DNA of 64,000 nucleotides from Runella limosa DSM 17973 (GTDB lineage Bacteria > Bacteroidota > Bacteroidia > Cytophagales > Spirosomataceae), in assembly GCF_000482465.1 (NCBI RefSeq), contig NZ_AXVJ01000044.1:62001-126000 (forward strand). Reading direction: 5' to 3'. Shown here piece by piece: positions 24,612 through 33,709 of the stretch (its first letter is position 1; each line of letters begins with the position of its first letter). The notes beneath the pieces were generated by a model that saw only the letters and a list, made by a program, of their open reading frames with translations, was not told the DNA's origin and made no database searches. The position numbers were made by a program, and so were the translations under genes.

Positions 24612-25640
24612 TTAAGGAAAACGCAGGTAAACCAGCGCACCCTTAGCCCCAATCGCCCAGCAAGCATTCCCAACACAGGTCATGGCATGTAAACCCATGG
24701 GCGCGTTGGTCAAGGCTTCCCACGTTTGACCATTGTCCTTGGATAGACTTGTGCCCGCTGGACCGACCGCTACAAGATAACCGTTTTTCAATTTACGAAC
24801 GGCTTCTTTTAAACCCGCTGGCTGAGTTGGCGTGGCTTTTTGCCACGTTTGCCCGCCGTCGTGGGTCACGATGACGTTATCCGATGCGTCTTTGTCAGCT
24901 TTGTAATTTCCCCCAACGGCTATCCCATTTTTTGCATCCCAAAAATTCAAGCCAAAAATCCCAGAAGAAGCATTTGCCGCCATCGGGGTATCCGTCACTT
25001 GCCAAGTTGTGCCTCGGTCGGTCGAATAAAATACGCGGGCGTGGTCACTTCCACCCGTGCCAATCCACACGTTTTTCTTTCCTTGAAGCACCATCGTAGA
25101 ATTACTAGCCGCAAAAGCTGCTTCGCCTGCCTTATTTTCGGGCAATTGCGACGGTGAAATGCGTTGCCAAGTTTGTCCGCCGTCAGTAGTTTTAAGCAAA
25201 TAAATTTTAGTACCAATGGGATCTCCAAAAATCATTCCGTTTTTAGCATCCCAAAACGATATACCATCCAAAAAGACCCCCTTTTCGGTTGTTTGCCATA
25301 CTTCTTTCCACGTTTTCCCGCCATCGTTGGTTCTGAAAATGCGGGCTTGTCCTTCCTCAGCCAAGCCCGCACTTACTGCCACGGCCGTTTGGGCATCTAG
25401 GCCATGAATCCCACGAAAGTCCAATTTTTCAGCACCTTGTACGTGCAAAACCTCCCAAGAAGCTCCTCCATTTACGGTATGTAGCACCGTTCCTTTGGAA
25501 CCCCCAGCCCATACAATTTTCTCATTCACGGCCGAAATTGAACGAAAATGAGCATCGGTACCACTACTCTGTGGAGTCCATTGGGCATAACTTACACAAA
25601 GCGAGAGTTGTAGTAAAAAAAAGGGCGCAATAAATTTCAT
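24612..25640 (-). CDS. Exported Ycf48/BNR-type beta-propeller protein
   Basis: The 342-residue protein has a signal peptide (MKFIAPFFLLQLSLCVSYAQ) and about seven repeats of the BNR/Ycf48 type, each with a 'TxDGGxTW'-like turn ('RTNDGGKTWKEV', 'KTTDGGQTWQRI', 'YSTDRGTTWQVT', 'VTHDGGQTWQKA', 'LSKDNGQTWEAL'). It forms a propeller outside the cytoplasm. In Bacteroidota these are often labelled oxidoreductases without evidence; the true role is unknown. It converges with the helix-hairpin-helix gene and is divergent from the S41 protease. Confidence 0.85.
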   Translation of the reverse strand: MKFIAPFFLLQLSLCVSYAQWTPQSSGTDAHFRSISAVNEKIVWAGGSKGTVLHTVNGGASWEVLHVQGAEKLDFRGIHGLDAQTAVAVSAGLAEEGQARIFRTNDGGKTWKEVWQTTEKGVFLDGISFWDAKNGMIFGDPIGTKIYLLKTTDGGQTWQRISPSQLPENKAGEAAFAASNSTMVLQGKKNVWIGTGGSDHARVFYSTDRGTTWQVTDTPMAANASSGIFGLNFWDAKNGIAVGGNYKADKDASDNVIVTHDGGQTWQKATPTQPAGLKEAVRKLKNGYLVAVGPAGTSLSKDNGQTWEALTNAPMGLHAMTCVGNACWAIGAKGALVYLRFP

Positions 25641-25722
25641 CGTAGTCTTATATTTGTCGTAAATATAGTCAAAACAATCCTTGACATTTTACGTTTTTGC
25701 TTCATCAACCCTTCATAATGCC

Positions 25723-27123
25723 ATGCACAAAACGGCTTTTAAACCCCTCTCTTACGCAGCCCTGCTGCTGCTTGTGACACTTTCGTCGTGTAGTTTGTTC
25801 AAAGAGGTAGCCTCTGGCGATGCCTTGGTGAATGAATTTATCAAAGTAAACATGGAGTATTGGTATTATTGGAACGACAAAATTCCAAGCGGCGCAGACA
25901 AAAAACTTCCTTCTTCCGACTATTTTAATGCCATGCTTTATACTTATGACAAGCAAGCACGCCCCGACGGAGACCGTTTTTCTCGTTTTTTGGACAATGC
26001 CGAAACCACCGAGGCATCGCTCGCGGGAGAAAGTAAAACGACAGGCGCGCGACTTAGCTTATATAACATCAACAATACCATTTCTGCCCTTGTTTTGTAC
26101 GTCATCCCAGGCTCTCCCGCCGCCCAAAGTGGTGTCAAACGAGGTGACATTATTGCAAAAATGACCGTTGATGGACAAGCAGTTACGGCCGATAACTACG
26201 CCAATTTACTCGCAGTTGGCACCAATTATGTCTTTAGCTTGGGTCGATACGAAAACGCAGCTTTTGTAAGCACAGGTCAAACCAAAACGGTAGTGGCCCA
26301 ATCCCTCCAAGAAGACCCCATGCCGTTTGATACCATTTATACCAAAGGCAACAAGAAAATTGGCTACTTGGTCTATAACCGTTTTTATTCTAAACCCAAC
26401 AACAGCGACCAAGCCCTCTACGACCAGAAAATGGCGCAAATTTTTGGAAAATTCAAAGCCGCTGGGGTCAATGAGTTTGTGCTTGACCTTCGCTACAACG
26501 GTGGCGGCTACATTTCTACGGCGGTGACACTCGGCAGTTTTATTGCCAAGGGAGCAAATGACAAAGTGCTGATGACCCGCGACGAATACAACAAAAACGT
26601 AACACCTGACTTACAGAAGCAGTACGGTGCCAATTACGGTCAACGTTTCTTTGAAAACCGTCCCGAAAACATTGGCAGCAACCTGAGTCGGGTGTATGTC
26701 TTGACCAGTACACGCACCGCATCCGCCAGCGAAATGGTTATCAATTCCCTCAAACCTTTTATGGAAGTGTTTTTGATTGGAGATGTAACGGTTGGTAAAA
26801 ATGTGGGCTCGACGGTCATAAAAGACACTAAAAAGCGCTTTGTGCAAGGGATTATGCCAATTATTCTCAAGACCTACAACTCCGCAGGGCAATCTGACTA
26901 CACCGCAGGGTTTACGCCCAATGTCACTGTAAAGGAAAGCATTACGCAACCATTTTACGCCTTTGGTGACTTGAGAGACCCCCTACTTTCTGAAGCTTTT
27001 TATCAAATTACAGGCACCCGCAACGCTCGTAGAGGCATAAGCGAATCTGAGCCTATCGAGAGGTATAAAATACAACCACAAGGCCCCGAAACCGAAATGT
27101 TTGTAGAAAGTTCGCCAAAATAG
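25723..27123 (+). CDS. S41-family C-terminal-processing-type peptidase, lipoprotein
   Basis: I start at the ATG at 25723, which gives the lipoprotein signal 'LLLLVTLSSCS'; the frame runs upstream to a TTG only. The 466-residue protein has an N-terminal helical region, a PDZ domain (~110-190, 'VIPGSPAAQSGVKRGDIIAK') and an S41 protease domain with 'DLRYNGGGYIS', the nucleophile Ser in 'TRTASASEMVINSL' and the catalytic Lys in 'VGKNVGST'. It would degrade or process periplasmic or outer-membrane proteins at its anchor site. Confidence 0.93.
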   Translation: MHKTAFKPLSYAALLLLVTLSSCSLFKEVASGDALVNEFIKVNMEYWYYWNDKIPSGADKKLPSSDYFNAMLYTYDKQARPDGDRFSRFLDNAETTEASLAGESKTTGARLSLYNINNTISALVLYVIPGSPAAQSGVKRGDIIAKMTVDGQAVTADNYANLLAVGTNYVFSLGRYENAAFVSTGQTKTVVAQSLQEDPMPFDTIYTKGNKKIGYLVYNRFYSKPNNSDQALYDQKMAQIFGKFKAAGVNEFVLDLRYNGGGYISTAVTLGSFIAKGANDKVLMTRDEYNKNVTPDLQKQYGANYGQRFFENRPENIGSNLSRVYVLTSTRTASASEMVINSLKPFMEVFLIGDVTVGKNVGSTVIKDTKKRFVQGIMPIILKTYNSAGQSDYTAGFTPNVTVKESITQPFYAFGDLRDPLLSEAFYQITGTRNARRGISESEPIERYKIQPQGPETEMFVESSPK

Positions 27124-27140
27124 ATGTGTTGGCTTGTGCT

Positions 27141-27241
27141 GTGGGTTACTCATAACCCACACGAGAGGTTTCTCAAAACCTCAAAATCGAACAATTTCGA
27201 GGTTTTGAGAAACCTCTTTTGCTAGATGTGAGCATCTAGCA
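27141..27241. repeat. Cluster of hairpins with CTCA/TGAG loops between convergent genes
   Basis: GTGGGTTA-CTCA-TAACCCAC (27141-27160), GAGGTTT-CTCA-AAACCTC-type arms at 27165-27182 and 27199-27216 that are also inverted copies of each other and end in TTTT, and TGCTAGATG-TGAG-CATCTAGCA (27220-27241). The stems differ but the loop is conserved. The central pair can act as a bidirectional terminator for the S41 and ABC genes. Confidence 0.85.
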
Positions 27242-27284
27242 CCACTTAATAAATAACCCACCGCACGTTAAAACGCCTTTTTTC

Positions 27285-28007
27285 CTACTCTGCTTTCAAC
27301 TGCGTTAGTTTTACTTTCGTTGGATTTGCGTTTACTACGTCGGTTTCTACTAGCCCGTCGCGCAAGCGAATGATGCGGTGGGCATATTTGGCAATGTCAT
27401 CTTCGTGCGTAACGACGACAATTGTGTTTCCTTTGGAATGAAGTTGGTCAAACAAATCCATGATTTCGTAGGAAGTACGGGTGTCCAAGTTACCTGTAGG
27501 TTCGTCGGCCAACAAAATACTCGGATCATTGACCAAGGCGCGCGCAACGGCCACGCGCTGACGCTGCCCTCCCGAAAGTTCATTAGGGCGGTGTCCAGCC
27601 CGTTGTTCCAAACCTACACTTTTCAGGGCAGCCATGGCGCGTTCGGTGCGTTCTGACTTTGTATATCCTGCATAAATCAAGGGAAGTGCCACATTTTCGA
27701 GCGAAGTCATCCGAGGTAAAAGATTAAAGGTCTGAAACACAAACCCAATCTCTTTGTTTCGCACCTCAGCCAATTCATTTTCGGTCATATCGCTCACGTC
27801 CTTGCTATTTAAGATATACTTTCCCGATGTAGGCGAATCCAAACACCCAATGATGTTCATTAATGTTGACTTTCCCGATCCAGAAGGACCCATAAAAGCC
27901 ACATATTCACCTCTACTCACCGAAATCGTAACATCTTTGAGGGCATCGATGATTTCGGTTCCCATGATGTAGCGTTTGGCGATGTGCGATGTTTCGATAA
28001 TTTTCAT
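27285..28007 (-). CDS. LolD/MacB-type ABC transporter ATP-binding protein
   Basis: The 240-residue ATPase has Walker A 'GPSGSGKST', Q-loop '[18 protein letters not shown]', signature '[15 protein letters not shown]', Walker B '[12 protein letters not shown]' and switch '[13 protein letters not shown]'. These sequences are typical of the LolD/MacB/FtsE group, which power mechanotransmission or lipoprotein release, not solute import. No permease gene is next to it; the partner must be elsewhere. Its ATG overlaps the stop of the serine hydrolase gene by 4 bases. Confidence 0.93.
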   Translation of the reverse strand: MKIIETSHIAKRYIMGTEIIDALKDVTISVSRGEYVAFMGPSGSGKSTLMNIIGCLDSPTSGKYILNSKDVSDMTENELAEVRNKEIGFVFQTFNLLPRMTSLENVALPLIYAGYTKSERTERAMAALKSVGLEQRAGHRPNELSGGQRQRVAVARALVNDPSILLADEPTGNLDTRTSYEIMDLFDQLHSKGNTIVVVTHEDDIAKYAHRIIRLRDGLVETDVVNANPTKVKLTQLKAE

Positions 28008-29095
28008 GACTGTATTTTTTTCAAAATGTCTAACACTTCCTTGCTATCAGCGTCATTTTTCATGATTCGCTTTAAAAACTCCTGAAACTCCGCTTGCAAA
28101 AGGGTTTGGTCAAACACCTTTAATTCATTGGTAAACAGGACAAATTCAATTTTATTTCCTTTTTTATCGGTTGCATACAAAGCATAGTTCAACACAAATG
28201 CCGTAGAGCCTCCCTTGGCCCCAAAATGCGTAAAATACCGCTTATTTTCAGGGTTTAATCGCATTGGCCACTCCATCAGGTCATCGAGTACGGTTTGGGT
28301 GGCAGTGTCAAAATAGGTACGACTATTGATTTTTTGCATCAAAGAACCGTATTCTGCCGCCGTTGAAGCTGGCAAACGATTCGACCAAACCTTTTGTACT
28401 GGCAACGGAATATTGGCTAACTTAAAATTGGCCTTGGTTGTTGTGTCTATTTTCAGTAATTCAAAATACTTATTGGCGCGTTCCAAATAAACCGACATTG
28501 GCAAATTTTTCATCGCAGCCTCTGAATGCTCGTCCGAACAAACATACAAAGCCGACACAAAAGGGTACAACGGCTGGTGTTTGGTTAGACCCAGTTTGGG
28601 TAAATTGGCATTGATGTTGTTCAAACCCAATTTCCACATCAGATACTCCGTGTTGGCATTGCTACTGTATTGAAGCATTCCTTTGGCTACTTCTAACAGC
28701 GGCACTGCGTTATTTTGCAATTTTTTGGTTTTTCTTTGTTCGGCCAACCATTGCGGATGAGCGCCTCCATCTGTTTCTGGAATGTAAAACCGCGCCAGTT
28801 CTCCAATCGCAATCGGCTCTTCTGGTTTGATTTTCCCTAAAGCTACCTGCTGCGCAAACTCCACGGCAATGATAACCTTTACAGTACTTGCCAGCGGCAT
28901 CAAGCTGTCCACCCTGTGGGCGACCTCCACCTTCCCGTTTTTAGCATAATAGATCGCACATTTTTGAGGATTTTTTTGAAGATATTCAGCTACAAAATCA
29001 GTTTCATAGCGTAAATACTTAAAATAAAAATACCCAAATACACAGCTAAACAACAAGGCAAGTATGCCAAGGCCCGTGGCAACAACTTTCCACAT
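28004..29095 (-). CDS. Class A beta-lactamase-like serine hydrolase
   Basis: This 363-residue protein has an N-terminal membrane anchor (~5-27) and the three penicillin-recognising motifs: S70-T-V-K73 (SxxK), S144-S-N146 (SxN) and '[10 protein letters not shown]' (KTG-like KGG). It belongs with DUF/PF13354-type class A beta-lactamase-like enzymes. The omega-loop Glu of true class A enzymes is not evident, so it may be a D,D-peptidase-like or esterase-type enzyme. It overlaps the following ABC ATPase gene by 4 bases (ATGA). Confidence 0.87.
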   Translation of the reverse strand: MWKVVATGLGILALLFSCVFGYFYFKYLRYETDFVAEYLQKNPQKCAIYYAKNGKVEVAHRVDSLMPLASTVKVIIAVEFAQQVALGKIKPEEPIAIGELARFYIPETDGGAHPQWLAEQRKTKKLQNNAVPLLEVAKGMLQYSSNANTEYLMWKLGLNNINANLPKLGLTKHQPLYPFVSALYVCSDEHSEAAMKNLPMSVYLERANKYFELLKIDTTTKANFKLANIPLPVQKVWSNRLPASTAAEYGSLMQKINSRTYFDTATQTVLDDLMEWPMRLNPENKRYFTHFGAKGGSTAFVLNYALYATDKKGNKIEFVLFTNELKVFDQTLLQAEFQEFLKRIMKNDADSKEVLDILKKIQS

Positions 29096-29164
29096 AATAC
29101 GTGGTTTTTAAAAAATTAACGAAAGTTCAAAAGCAGGGAAAAAACAATGCGTAAAGGTACATTT

Positions 29165-31690
29165 TTACCTGAAACTTTCGCGTTCTTTTTCGATGAGTGC
29201 GCGTTGGGCTTGATAGGTTTTCAAAAATGCTTGATAATCGGTAGCGGTGGTCATTTGGGCCAAGTCCTGTAGCCCTTCTTCTGCAAAGTCTGTTAGGTAT
29301 AATTTTAAGCATTGAAGAACATACAATTTTTGCAACTCAGGCGCTGTCCGACGAAAGCGTAAGGCATTGAGTAGAATATCGTAGGCCGCTTTTGGATTTT
29401 TTTGAGCATTAAAATATTGGGTCGCCGCTGTCAATACACCCATGTCAAACGGATGCTGTCTTACGGCCGTCCAATAATCGGCTGTTGTTTTCAAAGTAGC
29501 AAGGTTTACAAAGCTTGGGCGGGCTTCTTTGATAAGCCAAAAATCCAGCATCTGGCGGGCCATCGCTACCTTTTGGGAAGTATCTGCTACTGTTTCTGAT
29601 GCCAAAATATCGAGGGCAGTCAGTTTGTTTCGGGGATATTCCGCATAAGCTTGGGCTACTTGCAGCTCATGGTAAAAATTGCCGTTGTTGCCCGTATTTA
29701 TCAGTTTTTTAAACAAATTGGCTTGGTTTGTATCTTTCGTAAACTGCCCTAAATTGTACAAATAAGCAAAGTTATTGACACTCAATGCCGAATCTTTGGC
29801 AAAATCAGGGGCTACCTTCACGGCTTCGGTGCGGGTATTTGTGAGCTTTGCAACGGCCAATCGATTGGCTTCGTGCGACAGATTGACGGCTTTGTTTTCT
29901 AGCAACTGCGTTTCTTCTACATCCTTTTTGGTTAGCCCCAACGACGCCAAAGACCCTTTTCCCGAAGAAATCGTAAGTGCTTTTGCCCAAAAAGCAAGCA
30001 AATTACTCTCCGCCACGTCACGATTTTTAGCATTCTGACGCGCCAGCTCAAAATAATAATACGTAGAGTCGGCAATGGCCGTTCGAGAATACAAATACCC
30101 TAAATTGTTTTGAATTTCACCATTATCAGGAAACGTTTTTAATCCTTTTCGTAGGTTAAAAACCGCATCAAAAAATAGGTTTTCGTTTAGTAGCGCCTGC
30201 CCCAAACCCACATACGCTTGAGGCGTTGGGTCTTTTTGCAAGGCTTGTTGAAAAAACGAACCTGCAGTAGCCTGATCGCCCTGCCGCAAAGCCAAGGATG
30301 CCAAAGCAAAAGCCGACTTGTGGTTCTGATAATCAATATCCAATGCTTGTTGGTAATAACCACTCGCCACTGTCCACTCCCGCGTAACGGTATGTAAATC
30401 CCCCAACCCATTGTAATAACCCGCCTGCGCTTGGTCGATGGTATAAAAACGATTAAAAGCTAAAATGGCAATCCAGGCCATTCCCCCAATCAGCCAAGCT
30501 TGCGACTGTAAAAATCGCATGGGCTTGTACACCACTTTATAAACGGCTTTCCCTTGTTTGAACAACGGCCAGAAATTGAGACCAACATAGACCACAAACA
30601 GCGTTCCGATGCACAATTGACTATACACCACCGCATCTTCAAAAACTTCAATAAACGAATTGTTGTGGGTAAAAAGCGCAAAGGACATCACAGTAGTCGT
30701 TACCAATCCTAATCCAACGTATAACCATGCACCAATCTCACGAAAAGGCAAGAATGCTTCGGTTCGTCGGGCAAAACTCCATATCCCTAAAATAAGACTT
30801 ATAGTATATATTACTACAGGACTTATATACCAAAACGCAGCATCGCTTTGGCGGGTTACTTTGAGATACAACAGATACGTACTAAAAATGTACAGTACTG
30901 ACAAAAACAAAAAGTTGAACAAACTCGTCTTGCCAAAACCAGTACGAGGGTTAGTTACGACATACACAAAACCCGCCACAATTTCTATCGATAGCCATCC
31001 GATAAACCCAACGCTCAACATCAACATGGGAAGCAAACTGTAGGTGGTCGCGGTCAAGGCTTGCATTGGTGCTTTAGCGGCCAAAGAAAACGCCACCACT
31101 AAAACTCCTACCACTCCCGCAAATAGAAAAATCCGCTGCACCATCGGCATATCTTCTCGAAAAGCGTGGATATAATAACTTGCAATACCCAACACCACAG
31201 CTACCAGCACAAAGCCCGTTGAATTGTCGGTGCCAAAAAGTTGTAGCACTTCAAAATGGGACAATGAAAGCAGCGTAATGACTAACATCATGGCGCCAAT
31301 GTACCACCTACGCGGCAAACCCGAAATAGCGGCCAACAACAGTACAAAACCCGCCAACACGCCACCTAAATATCCCCAACCTAGCCATTCTGGGGTATCT
31401 ATTTGAACTGGAACAAACTGTTCTTTCAGGATATAAGATTTGCCAAGCAAAACAAGCGTCTCTGCCCGCTGACTACTATCTGCTAACTGCTGCCCACTGA
31501 CTTTCAAACTATCAAGTTTCACAGGGACTTCGTCCAGTTCGCTCAGGACTTTCCACTCTATCGAATTTTCGATGCCTCGATAGTGAAAAAAGAGAAGGCA
31601 AACCAAGCTAAACGTCAAAAGCCCTAAGGCAGTAAGGTACAAAAACCGCTCAGAACGGTTCCAATTTTGCCAAAAAAGAAGAAATCTCAT
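29165..31690 (-). CDS. Polytopic membrane protein with C-terminal TPR domain
   Basis: I do not recognise a named family. The 841-residue protein has an N-terminal half with about ten membrane helices (residue ~15 to ~410, one soluble loop after the first helix) and a C-terminal half of tetratricopeptide-like helix pairs ('YYNGLGDLHTVTREWTVASGYYQQALD', shortened here as units ~34 long, from ~430 to ~830). Such proteins act as membrane scaffolds. It stands alone on the minus strand. Confidence 0.75.
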   Translation of the reverse strand: MRFLLFWQNWNRSERFLYLTALGLLTFSLVCLLFFHYRGIENSIEWKVLSELDEVPVKLDSLKVSGQQLADSSQRAETLVLLGKSYILKEQFVPVQIDTPEWLGWGYLGGVLAGFVLLLAAISGLPRRWYIGAMMLVITLLSLSHFEVLQLFGTDNSTGFVLVAVVLGIASYYIHAFREDMPMVQRIFLFAGVVGVLVVAFSLAAKAPMQALTATTYSLLPMLMLSVGFIGWLSIEIVAGFVYVVTNPRTGFGKTSLFNFLFLSVLYIFSTYLLYLKVTRQSDAAFWYISPVVIYTISLILGIWSFARRTEAFLPFREIGAWLYVGLGLVTTTVMSFALFTHNNSFIEVFEDAVVYSQLCIGTLFVVYVGLNFWPLFKQGKAVYKVVYKPMRFLQSQAWLIGGMAWIAILAFNRFYTIDQAQAGYYNGLGDLHTVTREWTVASGYYQQALDIDYQNHKSAFALASLALRQGDQATAGSFFQQALQKDPTPQAYVGLGQALLNENLFFDAVFNLRKGLKTFPDNGEIQNNLGYLYSRTAIADSTYYYFELARQNAKNRDVAESNLLAFWAKALTISSGKGSLASLGLTKKDVEETQLLENKAVNLSHEANRLAVAKLTNTRTEAVKVAPDFAKDSALSVNNFAYLYNLGQFTKDTNQANLFKKLINTGNNGNFYHELQVAQAYAEYPRNKLTALDILASETVADTSQKVAMARQMLDFWLIKEARPSFVNLATLKTTADYWTAVRQHPFDMGVLTAATQYFNAQKNPKAAYDILLNALRFRRTAPELQKLYVLQCLKLYLTDFAEEGLQDLAQMTTATDYQAFLKTYQAQRALIEKERESFR

Positions 31691-31742
31691 TGAATTTGAA
31701 TAAATACTAAATGCCCGCAGGTAAACCCTGAACCAAGTGTTA

Positions 31743-32006
31743 CTAAAAACGCCCTTCCGAATAGGTTATTTTCTCATTCTTCAAAAAATCGAAAAGCGTT
31801 AATCGCCGCAAGGTATAAAAGGATGTCCAGTATGCCTTCAACACATTCACATAATTTTGACGAGCTTGCACGGTTTCATTGAGCGCAATATTCAAATCAG
31901 TAATAGAGAGTTTACCCAAAAAATAGCGTTGCTTGGTGATTTCAAGTCGTTTTTGGGCAATCGTGTCGGCCTTTTGCACCAAAATTACCCTATTCAAAAC
32001 TTTCAC
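31743..32006 (-). pseudogene. TolC-family outer-membrane efflux protein, C-terminal remnant
   Basis: The 87 residues match only the last fifth of a TolC-type efflux protein: 'LVQKADTIAQKRLEITKQRYFLGKLS' and 'NIALNETVQARQNYVNVLKAYW' , then 'YTLRRLTLFDF'. The frame can be followed about ten codons further up and then ends in AT-rich sequence with no start. The missing ~350 residues are not found nearby; the AT-rich thioredoxin-fold gene lies where they should be. It is most likely a gene cut by an insertion or deletion. Confidence 0.8.
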
Positions 32007-32168
32007 CTCAGTGGCTTCGTTGGTACCACAATCTACTATTATTTTATTTTTTTTACACTAAGTTTTTTTTAACTTTACCTAACCTTAAAATGGACTAAAC
32101 ACCTTTAATCTATAGCTAAAATAGTTTTCTAACTATAACGATAGAGCACTTTTTCAACAAACCATACC

Positions 32169-33683
32169 ATGAAAACTCTTTTTCTCACACTATTTATTAT
32201 AACCTTTAAGGTTTTAGATACTTTTGGCAACAATGAAAGTTACCTAAAAGACAATCCACTTTCAAATCAAGATAGCACACAAATCGAATCAACCATTCGG
32301 TTTGAAGTAAAAAACTTATCAGCTCCTTACATACTTTTAAATTACAGTTTAAATTATTTGACAAGTACTACCGACACTTTAATAATCAACAATAGAATAT
32401 GTAAAAAGAAATACCGCTTTCCAAAATCAATGAATATGGAAGCAGTTGTGAATGGAATTAGCCGTAAAATATTTATTGTACCAGGCCATCAACTTACAGT
32501 AAGCATTGATATGAACAATAAAAAAAATGGGTTTGTATCATTTCAATATCAAGGCGACTACAAAATCGCCAACGATTATTTACAAGAGATAAACACTACT
32601 AGCAGAATGCCACTTTTAAGAGATATAGGAAAGACTATAACGGAAGAAGGGTATTTAACAAAAATAGAAACTCACTATAACAAGTTAGATTCGGTATATA
32701 TCATTTATAAAAACCTGGTTAATTTATCGTCAAATGAGTTAATGCAGTCTTTCTTCGCAACTGAAAAAACTGAATTAACTTATCATAGATTGGGAAGATT
32801 AATTAATTTCATCAATGATCGAAAATACAAGGGTGAAAAAGCAGAAAATTTCTTCAAAAAATACATCCAACCAACAAATTTCCAGAAAGAAGAAATTAAC
32901 TTAAACTCAGCAAGTAGTCTGCTTTTCTTTACTTCATATTTACCCAGCTATGTTTTGGCAAGGGTACGAGAGTCAAAAGACAGTAGCTTGTACCAAAAAA
33001 TTGGCCATTATGCCTATCTTTTAAAATATGTATCTAGCCACTATGATGGAGAAAAACGTTCTTATACAATTGCCGACAATTTATATTTTATAGTCTCTAA
33101 CGCCAGGCGCTACCTCTCGCTTACTCATTATCCATCAATAGATTCATTGATGACAGTCTATGATCCCTATCTAAACGAAGAAAGAAGAGCATTTATTCGG
33201 AAGAGATATTACGAAGAAATAGCGCCTAGCTCAATAAAATACACAGATAAAGATTATATCAGCGACTTTAAACTTCTGACAATCTCTAATGATGCGTATA
33301 AACTTAATGAAAAGTTGACACCTATTACTGTCATTGATTTGTGGGCTAGTTGGTGTGGCAATTGTATAGACGCATTTCCTATTGTTGAAGCATTGCAAGA
33401 GCACTACATAAACGAGAACAAGGTTTCTTTTCTAAAAATCTCTTTGGATGATAAAGAAGAAAATTGGAGGAAAGGTGTAAAAAAACTGCAATTAAAACCT
33501 GAAGAGTCGTCGTGGGTTTCTGGAGGTATGAAATCTGATTTTGCCAAAAAATTTGACGTAAAGTATTTACCAAGGTACATTATTTTAAACCAAAAAGGTC
33601 AAATTTTAAAATTGTACTCTCCTGATGTTAGAGACACCAAGATGTTCAAACTTTTAATTGATGATTTATTGAAGAAAAGTTAA
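32169..33683 (+). CDS. Exported TlpA-like thioredoxin-fold protein
   Basis: The 504-residue protein has a signal peptide (MKTLFLTLFIITFKVLDTFG), a long N-terminal region of unknown fold with a beta-sandwich-like start, and a C-terminal TlpA/AhpC-type thioredoxin domain (~375-504) with active site W-C396-G-N-C399 ('DLWASWCGNCIDAFP') and cis-Pro region 'KYLPRYIIL'. It probably reduces or rearranges disulfides in the periplasm. Base composition is much more AT-rich than the neighbours, and it adjoins a truncated tolC, so it may have arrived by transfer. Confidence 0.88.
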   Translation: MKTLFLTLFIITFKVLDTFGNNESYLKDNPLSNQDSTQIESTIRFEVKNLSAPYILLNYSLNYLTSTTDTLIINNRICKKKYRFPKSMNMEAVVNGISRKIFIVPGHQLTVSIDMNNKKNGFVSFQYQGDYKIANDYLQEINTTSRMPLLRDIGKTITEEGYLTKIETHYNKLDSVYIIYKNLVNLSSNELMQSFFATEKTELTYHRLGRLINFINDRKYKGEKAENFFKKYIQPTNFQKEEINLNSASSLLFFTSYLPSYVLARVRESKDSSLYQKIGHYAYLLKYVSSHYDGEKRSYTIADNLYFIVSNARRYLSLTHYPSIDSLMTVYDPYLNEERRAFIRKRYYEEIAPSSIKYTDKDYISDFKLLTISNDAYKLNEKLTPITVIDLWASWCGNCIDAFPIVEALQEHYINENKVSFLKISLDDKEENWRKGVKKLQLKPEESSWVSGGMKSDFAKKFDVKYLPRYIILNQKGQILKLYSPDVRDTKMFKLLIDDLLKKS

Positions 33684-33709
33684 AAATAAACAGGTTGTGA
33701 GCCCCCCTT

